Positions 45,341-58,588 of a stretch of 64,000 bases of DNA are shown piece after piece (position 1 is the stretch's first letter; every line of letters starts with the position of its first letter). Source of the DNA: Ophioderma brevispina (Eukaryota; Echinodermata; Ophiuroidea; Amphilepidida; Ophiodermatidae). The stretch is taken from contig JAMKCH010012546.1 of the NCBI GenBank assembly GCA_023653785.1, positions 1 to 64,000 on the forward strand, written 5' to 3'. The position numbers and the translations under genes are program-made. The notes under the pieces were generated by a model. It was not told the DNA's origin and did no database searches. It worked only from the letters and a program-made list of their open reading frames with translations.

Positions 45341-48300
45341 CCATTGACTGAGGATGTTTGGCATAAGAATAAAACAGATTCGAAGAACTTATAGTTTAGA
45401 GTGTATCACAGAAATAAAGATATCCATCCTCTATCGACAAAACTAAATTTGCGATAGAGGCGCGGCGGGGGGGGGGGGTGGTGCGATGCAAGGGAGGCCT
45501 CCGATGAAATGCTTGTTAGTCTGATGATTATAAAATTCAAATTCAACTTTAAGAAAAGCATGCAGTGAGGAAGAAAGATGGTTAAAACGGTGGGGGGCAG
45601 TGCCATTTCTATGGTAGGGGCTATAGCCATTATAAAAGCCGTTGGTGAACATTTTAGGGTTTAGGGTAAGTGCTAAACCAAAAGCTGACACAACATGAAT
45701 TCTTCTCAAAGGCTTGTGAAATGACGGCATGTTCTTTAACATTAAGTAAGAAATCAGTCGATAACTAAATGAGAAAGAAAATTGTCTTTGGGTGACAGAA
45801 TAAAGTGGAAAATAAGAGTGTCCTTGGTGGTTATGCAAAGAAATGTGTTTTGAAAATGATGGAATCTTTTGCGTGACAGCGATGCTGGAAAGAGCGGGGG
45901 GGGGGGGTTAGGTGTGTTAAACAGTAATGAGACCTGTTTTCCTCTCCCCCCCACATTAAGTTGGCGCTAAGAAACTAATTAACATGTGTAATTAGCGTTC
46001 TGAAGTGGATACGAGGACTAATTTGCCAGCAATAGTGTAAGAATAATATACAGCAAAAATAAAAGAAGATATGTAAAGTAACACATTTCATTTAAAAGGA
46101 AATGTCTTCATGGATATGCAACACCCCCAATTTAAAATGCCGCCATTTTATACTGCTACCTTTTTTTTGTGGAACCAACACAATAGAGGACTGGCCAAAT
46201 CGTATACCCACAACATTTTTCAATGGGATAATGAATTTGGCCATGAAGAAGACGTTTAGAACGATGTTTGGGGTTTATTACGTTACAAATTTGGCACTCC
46301 ACAACTCTCCCAAATCATGAAGGTTTCTGCCGGGGTTTATTGTGTTGATTTCTGCCTGCAAGGTTTGTGTATGTCCCTTGTAAGTCAATCAGATCAGTTT
46401 ACATATGCAATTAGGTTAGCAGAGTAATCGATACAGGTAGATGTCATCCAAGATGAGTATCCGATATGGCTGGAAATGGCAACTTTACAAAAATTCGAAA
46501 AAAACCGACAACTAAATAGTCAAGAAATAGTAGCTCTTGTTTGGTGGTATAGGTTTTAGGCGTTCTTGGACTCAATAGACCTACTGGGATTTCTGGATAT
46601 CAAACTAAAAACCAAAAAAGGGGATTTTAGCCGCAGCATGAATGAAGGCTGGACTGTTACGACTGACATTTACCAGCCCATTTATTGGATGCCCACTAGG
46701 ATGCTATCTGCAGATATCAATCAATTTTCGATTCGGCCAGGGTGCTTTGAGTCAATCCCACAAGATACCAGTTTTGGAAATTTCACCCATGGGGTCATGT
46801 GATCCATTAAAATCATATCTAAACACCTGAAAACCCTGAGTTTAGTGCTCATTTTGTATAGGGAATTTTAGAATGGTTATGAAATGTGGCATGTACTTCA
46901 ACTTTTGGAACACTTTTATCACTAAGTACGGACATGTGTATGTTTAGTACAGTACGTTTAGGCACATTGCTAGAATCATGGGATTGATCCAAACACCCTA
47001 TGATTGGCCATTTGCTGTGAGATATGATCTGATTGAGTTTATAAGTGAATATATCGGCAACACATCATCTCCTTGATTGTGCCATTTGGAGCCATTTGAA
47101 TGATTTATTGATTTGATCGATTATTCAAATTATGAAAAGCTATTCAAACGGTTTCAATTAACATTATGAGGCTAAAGCATAGTATATATACCAAGTACGA
47201 TCTACGGCAAGCTTCAAAGGTTAAGTAAATATGCAGGGCTTTGTTGGTATTGGCTGCCATATTGAATCGCTTAATTAGGTGCGTTAATGAATATATTTTC
47301 ATTGGTAACAAGGGGTGTTTGACTGGACAGGCAAACAATATTCAATTTGGAGTAATTATTAACAGAGGAGTTTAGCGTTGGGCGGCCTTTTAAATTGTGG
47401 CGTTTCTCGAAAAAGCTCAGGTTGTTCGTCTGGCATCCATCGGTTCAGAATCAGGCAAAAAAAACTGGTCTAGAAACCGTTGAAAAAACAATATATCTTA
47501 ATTAAAACAAAGACATTTTCTGTTAGCCTTGAATTAAGGCTTTAACTTTACGACAGAGCAATCGCGTCTACCTAGGCAACGGTTTATCATTTTTTCATTA
47601 TCTCCGATTGTAACTCAAATTTTTAGAAAAAGTAAATCAAAAATCCCCATATTGTTAACATTTTTTTTAGATTCTAAAAGGAAGCTCTATTTAAAAAAAA
47701 AAATTAGAAAAACAATTCCAAGACAAATGTGTGTGTTTATGAAAAAATAACCATGGGAGAAATAATGGTATATCAAATTGCTTTTGTTACGCTGTCTGAA
47801 AATGCAGGGGCACAATTTTTTTTCTTTTTTAGTATTTTTCTCAAAAAAACGGCAAGTTATTCATAATCTGATGAGACAAATGGTTCATCGTCCAATTTAC
47901 TTGATCAACTTAGACTTTTAGCTGAAACATTCTTGCCGGTAAAACAGGGTTTTCGTTGTTCTTGGTTAATGGTGATCTGTGTGAGTAAAGTTAGGCCATT
48001 TTAATTGCCTAACTTTACCCACTAAAGATTATGGCGTAGCGTAGCAGTGCAGTTTCCATAGTCTATAGAGTTGTATTATTTCTGAAACTTCAAAATCGCT
48101 ATCTCCGGTTGAATAAAATATTTGAAAGCTTACACTCTTGGCAAAAGACAGGAGGGGTTTTGCTTTTTCTATATGAGTTCATTATTTAAAAAAAAATATG
48201 AAAATTGGCCCAAAAAAGTTACCCAATTTTGGGGCAAAATTCGTCCTCCCTAGTTTGGAAAATAAATCCTAATAACAAAAACTCTTAACGAAACCTGGAT

Positions 48301-48637
48301 TGGTTATTAATGTCACCGTTTCATACCCTACATATCTGCCAACGGATTTTTTAGTCCGACTTTTAATTCGGGGATATTGCCAAAATATCAAATTCTAAAG
48401 AAATTGCCCCAAAAATAGTGGGCCTCTTTGAAAATCCATATTTTTTCAAAACAATATTTTGTCATCAGATGGTCGAATCGAATCATTCTTCCTATAAATT
48501 TTGTCACGGACCCTTACCGAGTTTTGCTAAATCCGATTTATAATGATTGCTCTAACTTTTCCACATCCGACCCATTAGAGTAGATTGGCTAGCAATTCCT
48601 AATAGGGGAGGACGCGCTAGGACCCAGTCAAAAAATC
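45341..48637. other. Intergenic DNA
   Basis: G-runs near 45467 and 45896. GTAAAGTTAGG and CCTAACTTTAC form a short inverted repeat near 47985-48018. A/T-runs are frequent at 47450-48260. No gene, RNA or clear element was recognised. Confidence 0.45.
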
Positions 48638-51600
48638 TCGTTTACCCCTACTACAGAACAGGTTTGACACCTTTTGTAGTTAGTATTTGAGGACCCTTCT
48701 ATATCAACGCTAGGTAGGTGTACTCTCAAATTGTGGGTGTCACCGTTTCAATAGGGGCCAATTTAAGTTTACACAGGGTCAAACATTTAACAGCTCCAAT
48801 CCATTTTGAATGTATGCCATATTGTCCGTGCTTGCTTTTCATTAGCGATAGGCCCATTTTCCTATTTGCCCGATCGAGGTAGCCGTTTGTACAAGACCTA
48901 TTTTGCCTATAGCCCCGTCCCCATCCAGAGGATCCTCCTCACCTATGCCCTATTTTTGTGCGACTACTTACTTATATTTATCTCAAGCACAGCTGCTCCT
49001 CGTTCGATGCTCCCTTAGGCTCGCAGGGAGTTGTAGTCCCTATATCTGTTTAGTACCGTGTGTTAATCCGTAACCCCTGTATCTTCAGCGCGGGTCGTGA
49101 TAGTCTCCATCAACGCCACTTCGCTCTATTCCGCTCATCCAGCACTGTGTCTTAACTATGATTAGTGGCTTCTGCTACAGTTTTTTGTAAGGGTCACTCG
49201 CTACTTACCTGACGGCGAGTTCGCCACACTTGCCCACCAGTCAGACTCCTCGCGCATCCGCACCTCGCCACCGACCTACCCCTAACTCTTTATCCATCCC
49301 TTCTACTTATGTCTTCCATACGACCAGCTGCTCATCTTTTTCGCATGATGCGTCATGCTATTAGGACCTAATTAGCTATAGACTCTGATATATTTCCCTG
49401 TATTCTATCAATTCACGAGTTTCACACATTTCCTACCGTCTCTACCCTTTCGCCCTTCGTAATAGTACGTCTGCATTTGCAGGTTTTCATTTTACGTTAC
49501 GACTACTAAGCTTTGCATTTTGTAGCCAAATTCTCCCCAGGGTTAGAGGTCCAGGAGACCTAGTCCCTTTGCCCCTTTTTCAGTGCCACACGCCTCAGTA
49601 TAGTGCATCAAGTCACGCACTGTCCCCACACCTAAAGCTCTTCAATTATATGGATACTTACGTGACCTCCCATGAGTCGAATTAGTAGGTGTCCTCATGT
49701 CACGTAGGGTCCCTGCGCTCCCCCCGTTCGCTTTTTCCAAGTGGAGTTATCATACTCATCTCAGCTTCTGGCGCACTTCTTCATGGGTGGCTATTAGCTC
49801 AGCTCTGTGACTCTTGAACACAATTATCAGGAGTTACCCAGTGGACCTCAGATTATGCAGGAGGATAGGACACCCCATACACGGGCTGTTGGGAGGGTGG
49901 AGCAGGAGGTTTGATGGATGGGGAGGGTGAAGCGCGCGCTTACCTCTCACGTCTGTTCATTCCCCTGTCGTTTCTTCAATGCGACGGTTCCCCCTTGCGC
50001 TTTTTTCATTTTCACGCTGATCGCTAGCTAGCGCGTATTGAAGCACGACCTATCTCTTGTTCTATATTCCTCCTCTGCCCTCCTAGCAACCCCAATTGGA
50101 AATCAAATCGCTCATATCTATCCCGCTTTCACGTCCGGTAAGTCCTATGTGTTCCCTCTATCTAGTAGCACATCTCTACCTTTTGCTTCTGATAACGTAC
50201 GTTTCCTGCACCCTACCGAAGAGTAGAGTACTCTTAGCCTCCTCTTTTCCTCCCATTCTACTGTTAAGCTTGTCGGCCGAAATTTTCACGTTAAGCGCCT
50301 CAATCGTTCCCCATCTTTAGGCGGGGTCTGTTCATTCTACAGGCGGCGTTGTCCCGTAATTTGTCCTCTCGCTTACCCCTTTTCTCGCTCTGTTTTCACC
50401 CCTCCTCCCCCTTTGTCCCAAAGACCCCCTCCGGTCATTCCTACCTTTTTACCTTTCGCTCCCTTCCTAGCCTCTGAGTTCACCCCCCTCTTCACAGACG
50501 ACTCCTTATCCCTTTGATTTAGTTCCTTCCCTATCGGTGCCGTATGGCCATCGCTCGTTCCTGTTCTCTACTACTGGCCCTATTCTTCATCCGCTATCTA
50601 TTTCTACTCTCCTCCCCTTCCGCTTAACACCTTGAGATTTTTTCGTTGCCTCCTCTTTCTATGCCTTACCTTCTCTCCCGCCTTATACCAGCCTCCCCTT
50701 CCTCTCATACCCAGCTACTTTGGACCCCAGGGCTACCTCAACAATGTACTAACCTTTTAGCGTTTCCTACCACAGCCTCAAGCCGTCCGTTTCTCTTCAC
50801 TTTTTAGACGCCGGGACACAAGTATCCTTCCCGCAGACCCCTGAGTTCGGTCTCACAGTGGGACCTCTCCCCCACGACAAATGTTTGTCAGAACTTGTAG
50901 ATGCCAACTTCCAGTCTCACTTCATCCACCCAGACTCTACTCCATTAACTATCGTATAGTTCTTTCAAACCCACGCTAATAGCTTGAGATTTTCGCCATT
51001 TTATTCCTACCTCCATCTAGAACATTCTTCAACCCTACTAGCCTTTCCGTGTTCCTTTCCTCACAGTCACCCTCCCTTCCTCCACCAGATATCCTTATCG
51101 ACTTTTACAGCTGGGCGCCCTTTCTCGATATCAAATCCCACCGACCACGTTCGGCATAATCTTCCCCACCACACCTCATCGTTTCGCAATCTCGCGTATC
51201 TCTCCTTGCCGATCCAACCCCATACAGTAGGTACCTTCGCTCTTGGACCCAGCTTGCGTACCGTAGTTCGACGTAGTCAACAAAGTCCGAATGGTACACT
51301 CCTTCTACCTCAATGCATTTTTATTCTCCCACCACAAAGAGTCTTGACTTTTTCATACTATAATCGTACTTCACCCCTTACCCCTATTTTGGTTTTACTG
51401 TTGCCCCCCCAATCAGGGGGGCCCTTCATTATCTTTTCTTTCTCTCTTGGTTTGTATATTGTAGTTTCAAAATAGACCCCTTTCTCTCCCCTATTTACCG
51501 GTTATTATTATGTAGTCACCTTAACTCTCCTGATTCCTATCTCTGACCGCCCTCTGCCAGCATCTACTCCTGCTGCTTTTTAGACCTCACCCATCCCCTC

Positions 51601-53504
51601 CCTCCCTTCCATTCCTTCTCCCTTTACTCTTTGCCTTCTTTCTCCTCTCTTGAATCTTTTCCCTCTCCCTCTCGTTTCCGCTTTTTACGCCACGATCCAC
51701 CTAATTCCAAACTCCTTCGGTAATCTTCATCTTTCTTGCTATTTCATCCCCCCTTTTTTTCCGGTACCTGTTTTCTCGGCTTCCGACCTCTTACGCCTAG
51801 CATCGCTACCTTGCGCCATTTAATTTTCCCCTTCCTTCCTATTTCTTCCAGGCCATTATGTGCGCTAGTAACTACAGGTTTCGTATTTATGCCCGCCTCC
51901 CTTCCTCATGTTTCGTCATTCTTTTTCTCCTTCCCACGCCCAATCTCCTAGCTTTAACAGCGTCTTCCGCCATTTTTTTGCGTAATTACCTCTTGAGGTA
52001 GTTCCTGCCTCCTACTGATTCTACTTCCGCCCACTTGTTACTTTGTTGTTCTTCTTACCTATAGCACCCCCTAGGGGAGGTGGCGCAAGGACGGCTATTA
52101 GTCCGCCCCCCTCGCCCGTTTTTCATCCGTATTTAGCCCTATCCTTCAGCCTACTCTACTACTCTTTTAGTAACGATCAGGAATACTCAAGCTCTTCAGC
52201 TAGGCTTCTTAACTTCTCCTATACGTCGTCCCCCTCCCACTCTGCCGTATTAGCACTCTTTCCTTATTTTTAGGGATGTTTTTTTCTGTGTCTCTTTGCC
52301 TCACTTTCCTCCAGACGGCGGAAGCATCTAGTTAGCCGCCTCTCACTGATTAGCTACTAGTACCCTTAGTACTTCAGCATAAAGTACCGTCAGGTTTAAA
52401 GATGTTTGCGTGTCTCCTCTTACTCTTATAATAATTAAATCAATAATAAATAAGGATTCCAAAAATGTATAGTTGCTACCATCTATGCCCAATGGGTTTT
52501 TGGAGTTATAGGGGTAAAAATGCCTAAATGTAAAAAAGGTCAATTCTATTGTACAGGAGTGTAAAATCGAAGTGGCTCATTTTGTGAAAATATAGAAGTT
52601 CATCACTAGCTTAATGCGTCAAAATAAGTAATAGTTTGTACCCTCTGCAGGGTATAGTATCATATTATGGACCAAAATAGGTCATAGGGCAACGTATCCA
52701 TGCGTTGACCTTCTTTGACCCTTATCTCAATAAGTAAAACATTTAAAATACTCAAAACTTTATACTTTTTGGAGTCCTATTACCTCAGGCAATAACTTGC
52801 AAAGTATTTAAATATAATCAGATTCTTAACCTTAATGTTGACCCCTCCCTGTACAAATTGAATTGACCTTTTTTACCATTTGACGCCATTTTTAACCAAA
52901 ACCAATGGTAGTATAGGTGGTACAAACGATACATTTTTGAACCTATATTAGATGGCCAAATGGCATACATTTCAACATGATTGGGGCCCATTATAAAAGT
53001 TGGACCCCGTTTAAACTGAAGACACTATCAGTGATTTGCCTAAAGTCGCAACAAATCGAAAAAAATCATCAAAAAATCAGATTTTCGCACGTATGTAACA
53101 AGTACAATGGTATCCTAACATACCCTGCAAAGATAAGACAAGAAGCAACCCTAATAAAGGACAGATCGGAGATTTTAGTCATATTGTCCGAACGGACACT
53201 TTACTACAAACAGTCATTGAATGGAGGAATCGTATCTTGGGAACACTGCCGTTTGTCTTCTTTGTCTGTCAATTTTACAGCTGGAAAAGGTAACTTTATG
53301 AGAATTTACAGAATTATCCTGCACTTTGAAGATATTCCTGCAAATTTAAATATTTTTACAAACACTGATAGTTGTCTTTAAATTGGCCCCTATTGAAAAA
53401 GTGATACCACCATTTGAGAATACTTACGTACCTAGCATTGAGGTGAGGGTCCACACTAACTACCAAAGGTGTCAATCCCTTTTCTGTAGTGGGAGAGTAA
53501 ACGA
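48638..53504. mobile_element. Putative 4.9-kb element with ~128-bp inverted ends
   Basis: The left end (48638-48766) reads TCGTTTACCCCTACTACAGA ... GTAGTTAGT ... CTAGGTA ... CAATAGGGGCCAATTTAA. The right end (53378-53504) is its inverted copy at about 80% identity. Between them lie the pyrimidine-rich block and about 0.9 kb of AT-rich DNA. No transposase was recognised; the 134-codon frame at 52977-53381 has no known motif. The ends might instead be two separate opposed insertions. Confidence 0.45.
49020..52370. other. 3.3-kb C+T-skewed block without repeats or genes
   Basis: The plus strand is strongly rich in C and T with few G, unlike the AT-rich DNA on both sides. There is no tandem unit and no long ORF apart from chance frames (longest 163 codons at 50984-51475, Ser/Pro/Leu-rich). 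Edges are fairly sharp: about 48900-49020 on the left and 52340-52400 on the right. The nature of the block is unknown. Confidence 0.6.
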
Positions 53505-54544
53505 ATTCATTAAATAAGCCCCCTATGATATTCTGCTCCTACTCTATAACAAAATAACTTGAATACAAACAAATCTTCAATGGCTTTCCTGTACATGTAT
53601 GTAGACTAGTAATTTAAAAGGTCACGAAAAAAAAAAATCCAGTTTGTACGGGCCCCACGTCGACTGACCCAAATTTTCTGTTTTGGGGGAGTTTGGGTAT
53701 TAATTTCCGAAAATCATGTAGAACTAGCTTTTTTTTTTTTTTTTCAAAATTAAGACTTTTTTGGCTGAACAAATGATACTTTTTTTTTCCTTTCCGTGTA
53801 AACAGAAAAAACAAGATTTTTTAAAGGAGGGTTCGTTTTACCACAAGCCGAAAAAAAAATTAAAATAGTAAATAATCAAAAAAGGAAAGAAATAAGAAGA
53901 AAGAAAATAAAAGAAGAAAAAGAAAAAGAAGAAGAAAGAAGAAGGAAAAAGCTGGCTGAACCGACCCTAATGTAAATGTCCGCCCGCCCCTCAATCGGGT
54001 ATTTCCTTTGTTCTTGGCCTAATTAACGATGGCTCCATTTTAATAACATAACAATTCCTTGAAATACAAAAATCGTCATATAAAATGGTATGGCATTTTT
54101 GAACATTACATACTGAAGAGCTCGAAAAAGAAAACCTCCGTTTACGTTCTTGAACTTACCCAGAATTTCTATTTTGGGAGATTAATTAAATTGAGAAAAT
54201 CATGTACACTTAGCCATTTTTTTATTATCCAAGATATAAGACTTTTGGCTGTTGTTTTCTTCTTCTGCAAAGCATCAATGAATTTTGCGTAGTTGTTTTG
54301 GTTCTTTTGTGTCAACAGCAAGAAAAAAATATTAATAGAAGAGAGAAAACAGGCCCGACCGACCTACTTGGAAGGTCCGTAATTTAGGTTTTCTTTTGTT
54401 CGTGGCCGATGTTTTTTTTTATAAGAATCACAGATAATGGTAACGATATTATTCTCTTGTCAGCTTCGACAACAGCTATACTGTAACACAAAAAAAATCT
54501 AATTTTTACCCCTACAGTATTTTTTTCCATATTGGCAGTCCAAA
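53505..54544. other. Intergenic DNA with a diverged internal duplication
   Basis: About 53665-53780 and 54150-54260 share an 'ACCCA.AATTTCT.TTTTGG..AG' start, AAAATCATGTA, and 'AAGACTTTTGGCTG' in the same order. A purine-rich AAG tract lies at 53870-53950. No gene is seen. Confidence 0.45.
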
Positions 54545-54850
54545 TCGGGGGTCAAATCTTGAACCTTGTCTTAAAAGGAGGGGTAGGGATGCCCTATTTC
54601 CCCGGCACGACTAAGTTATATAAAGTTTTCATCTGGATACATGGCCCTTCACCCCACAACCCCATCGTAAAGGTTCTTTCTCGCCGAATTTCAACCTGTT
54701 TTGATGCGTGAGAGCTAAAAACGTGATTTTGTAACCCCATAAAATAGAGTACTGTTGGGCGACCAAAATGGGGTACATTTTCGCTCATAATATCCACCAA
54801 CATCCTTTAGCCCTTAGTTTTCACAGGGCAAATGAGCAAAATAGTAGCTT
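54545..54850. repeat. Relative of the foldback element core
   Basis: Parallels 15780-16030: TGAGAGC/GAGACCTAAAAACGTGATTT, GACCAAAATGGGGTACATTTTCG, AATATCCA, CCTTTAG..CCT and CACAGGGCAAATGAG occur in the same order. This ties the 42-56 kb composite to the foldback family. Confidence 0.65.
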
Positions 54851-55744
54851 ACCAAAATGTTGACCACTTCCGGTAAAGTCTGGGGTCCCTGGTGACGAGG
54901 CTATTAGCAGTCGGGGCCATGACCTTTAATTACTCGGCTTGGTTTTTGGTGGCGACTGTTAATAACTCTCTGTTCATATGGCTGGTTTACATAATAGATA
55001 GAACGACTTCATGTAAATTGTGAGTTTATTCGAACTTAAATTATTGATATATTAACGATATGGGCCAAAAGTGGTTTCGAGTTTTTTTTAAATCTCTTTT
55101 CAATAAACAAATCTATCTTTTATTACTCTAGGCATATTTATTAAACTCCTGAAAATGATACCCTTAATTACATTCCTCCACAATTTCAAAAATGCTTTCC
55201 ATCAATCTCTTAGCAAATCTTTATAAGTTGCGTACGACCGTATTGTGGACTAACAGCAAGCTTTTTAAAGAACCTTAATGTCTAAACTTATATCTTTCTG
55301 TTATTATCAGATCATGATTTAATCGTGCGGAAATTATTAAGATTGTTTAATATAAGCAAAAAAAAAATTGGTTTGGGGTTGAGTCCCATTACATAAATAT
55401 CTTTATAAATAATTAGGCGCAATTCTCTACATTTCACCTGAGTATTCCATCCATTTTTTATAGCAACCTTATGAAATTGCCGTGCAATAGTATTCGCCAC
55501 CAAAACAGCTTGTAATTTTAAGAATAACACTTCAATGGTGGCTCCTAACAAGGTTTTGACAAAAAAATGAGGAATTATGGAATATATTACAGGTTAAAAC
55601 TTTATTGGCATCTCTGCAACTTACCTCAATATAACGACAACGCCGTTCCCCTATTCCTTGGCTCAAAATTATTTTCAGACCCATCGGATAGCTATTTGTC
55701 TATTATAAATTTGCATTCCATCTTTTAGTAAAGATTAGTAAAGT
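54851..55744. other. AT-rich DNA, nothing recognised
   Basis: No gene or clear repeat. Confidence 0.45.
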
Positions 55745-56420
55745 TAAGTTATTTTCGGAGTGATGACTATGCTATTCGGCAGAGTAACGACGACCTTCGA
55801 AAAACGACCGTCATGCGATTTTCGGAGTGATGACCATATGTTATTTTTTCGGGGGATAACGACCCTTATGTTATATTCAGTGTAATAAAATTAAAAAAAA
55901 AAAAAAAAAAAAAAACGATCGTCGTGTTATTTTCGAGTGAGCACTTTTATTTTCGGAGTAACGACCCTTCGAAAACGACCGTAGTGTTATTTTCGGATGA
56001 GGACCCTCTATGTTATTTTCGGAAGTGTAGATAAGTAACGACCCCTTCGGACAAAACGACCGTAGTGTTATTTTCGGCAGTGTTATGACCCTTATGTTAT
56101 TTTCGGAGTAACGACACCTCGGAAAAACGACCGTCGTTTTATTTAGGAGTGAAGGATGACCCTAATGTCATTGTCGGAATAAGGACCCTTATATTATTTT
56201 CGGAATAATGCCTTTATGTTATTTTCGGATAATGACCCTCGGAAAAATGACTTTCATAGTATTTTCGGAAACTGACCCTTGAAATAATGACCCTCATGTT
56301 TTTTTTTCGAATAAGGACCCTCGGAATAACGACCATTAGGAATAAGATCCTCGTGTTATTTTCGGAGTAAAGTAGTAATGACCCTTCGAAAAACGGACCC
56401 TTCGGAGTAATGAATAGGCA
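55745..56420. repeat. 26-bp minisatellite array, inverted orientation
   Basis: Degenerate units of GTTATTTTCGGAGTAATGAC plus CCTTAT. This is the exact reverse complement pattern of the 42190-42780 array. A ~20-nt A-run interrupts it near 55890. Confidence 0.85.
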
Positions 56421-57789
56421 CCGAATGCATCGTTGTAAGGTGTCGAATTTTTTTTCCAGTAATTCCGATTGTACAACATGAAGGATATGGTCTTCTTCTA
56501 AGTTACGCGGCTTGTTATTTCTCGTACCAAACATAGATTTGGATACAGATCATTCAAAGTCATTGGTCCTAGACTCTGGAACCAGCTGCATGGTAAGCAA
56601 CTCGACAAATAGTTATAAATTATTTTTCGAACGCTTTGTTTGTAGGGGGGGATTTTAGACACTCGAATGGACCCATCACATGCCATGCCGTGGTGGCGCA
56701 ATTGATAAGCGCATAATTTATTTCTTCATGGCAGTAATTCCACAAGAGGTTTAAGTAGCTCTAGATGTTCATATATATATAATATTATATATATATATAT
56801 ATAGATTATATATATATATATATATATATAACCTTAAGTACTGATGTTTAGAATTCAATATGTTGTAAAAATGATTAAAAATAAACAGGTTAAAGGTTTT
56901 ACAGTTGATGTGAGATACTAGACTGTATGTACCACATTCAGATATAGTACATTTCTGATTTCCTTCCAAGAAAAATTTATGATTTTGCTAGCATATAACA
57001 GGCCTATTATAATCTCAGTCGCCGACCCAAATTGCCGTTCTTAAAAGGATTGCAGCTGTTGGACATTTGAACGAACGGAAAAACGGAATTGCATTTGAAC
57101 AAGCACACCTAAACCTGTCACGCTTCCTTTGAACACCTTATCTCCTAATTACATTTACCTTTCATGTTAAATTGATTTTGAAACATGTAGGGAAATTGGA
57201 CGACCTTATTAGGGCGAATTTGATTGATCTTATTCATTTATTTTTGCGAAATTGGATGGAGTTATATGCAATTTGAAATATACATTTTAGAGTGCGTTCA
57301 AAATCAAGTGCGAAATCAAATAACCCAAAAGTTAATTCGAATGAAATTACTATTAAATTGACCGGGAAAACCTATATTTAAAATATGTTTTTAAAAAAGG
57401 GAGAGATACAGGAGCAGTTACTTTCAACGCCTGTTTTGTCATGACTTGTCTCTAAAATAAGTTCAGAACTAGGATCACCCCCCCCCCAAAAAAAATCGCA
57501 CCACTTCCATAGGATTATATGTTATATACGATAGGTTTGGACTTAGGACGGGTTAAGGACTTGCGTTGTTTTGTAACTTTTTTGTGTGAAATCGACCACA
57601 TGCAAAATCCTTAACCCATCCTAAAATCCTCCAGATTAAAACGGGATTAAAAAAGAATTAACCATTGGTCACCTTTACTGTTTGAATGATTATTTCATTA
57701 CAAAAAGATAATGACACACTATCCAATTGGAAATTATTTGATAAAAAAAAATGTATTTTAAATTATGGTGAAATTCTGTTTGAACATAC
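56421..57789. other. Intergenic DNA downstream of the last SLCO exon found
   Basis: Contains an AT microsatellite and, at 56688-56715, TGGTGGCGCAATTGATAAGC, which resembles a tRNA A-box region but lacks the rest of a tRNA. I looked on the minus strand for the next transporter exons and did not find them. Confidence 0.45.
56770..56830. repeat. (AT)n microsatellite
   Basis: About 60 bp of AT/TA dinucleotides with three interruptions. Confidence 0.95.
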
Positions 57790-57954
57790 CATTCAGCAAA
57801 GCGGCATAGGCTGGACTTACACCAAATTGTATTTGTAGATACTTAAAGGTGAACGCAGTGAATAATCCAAGTGTTGCAAACTCACAAAGAGTAATCATTG
57901 AACCCAACACCAAGGGTGGTTTGGTCAGTACCTTCTTCGTCTCAAGTACGATAT
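57790..57954 (-). CDS. SLCO/OATP transporter, coding exon 3
   Basis: A 165-nt exon with acceptor TTATAG at its 5' side and donor GTATGT at its 3' side, phase 1 at both ends. It joins exon 2 in frame to complete an Asp codon. It encodes the end of the central cytoplasmic loop (V-L-T-K-P-P-L-V-L-G) and a membrane helix that runs through C-E-F-A-T-L-G-L-F-T-A-F-T-F-K-Y-L-Q-I-Q-F-G. It ends in A-A-L-L-N-G, where the next helix starts in OATPs. Joined coding length to this point is 417 codons, against about 650-720 for a complete OATP. The remaining exons are not seen. Confidence 0.85.
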
Positions 57955-58008
57955 CTATAACAAATTTTAAAGTGCAGAAATCATACATCTTTTAATAAAC
58001 ATGTTTTC

Positions 58009-58046
58009 GCGCGCGCGCGCGTGGGTGCGTGTGTGTGTGTGTGTGT
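58009..58046. repeat. (GC)n/(GT)n dinucleotide tract in SLCO intron
   Basis: CGCGCGCG followed by GTGTGTGT within the intron between exons 2 and 3. Confidence 0.85.
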
Positions 58047-58588
58047 TCAGATGTAGTGGGGCATGAACGATGATGTTTGACCCAGGTCCGTGCTCCCGCT
58101 CTATTCAGAATATATACGCTAACAATCCCATGTTAAGGTTTTCCGTATCCAGTTTACGCCTTTGTGGTTTACTGTTTACTGCCATACCATCCGAAGGGCT
58201 AGAAAAAAACTCCTATGTGTATTTTTTCTCTCGGCCAAAATTTGTTTTTGTATTTGTCTATTTATTTATTTTAGTAGAAACGGCTATGCACTACACAAAA
58301 GTTCATTTTGTTTCATTTTAAAACGACTTTTTTTCTTAAAATTTTCAAATTTTCTTCACTTTTCCCTTGACCAGTTAAAAAAAAAAAGAAATATTGTACA
58401 ATGTGATTTTTTTACACCTAGACGTACGAGAAGCTGAGACGAACCTTTTTTTCTTAGCCCTATCTATCATATTTATTTGAATAGTATGGCATTTTCTTAC
58501 ATTATCTACACGTTTTGTCTATAAATTAAAAAACGGGCTTTCTTTAACATTGCATATTAATTGGATTGGCCATATCATGAATACTAAC

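Noticed and set aside
43972..45351. 459-codon open frame, the longest in the window
   Set aside because: It is translation of a 12-bp pyrimidine minisatellite (Phe/Ser/Pro/Leu repeats), and other frames on both strands are equally open.
50984..51475. 163-codon frame in the pyrimidine-rich block
   Set aside because: Ser/Pro/Leu bias follows from C+T skew; no domain, and neighbouring frames are similar.
53860..53950. AAG-rich tract as a possible coding Lys/Arg/Glu region
   Set aside because: Simple purine tract of under 100 bp with no frame extending beyond it.
56688..56715. tRNA-like A-box (TGGTGGCGCAATTGATAAGC)
   Set aside because: No anticodon arm, B box or acceptor pairing follows; at best the head of a decayed tRNA-derived SINE.
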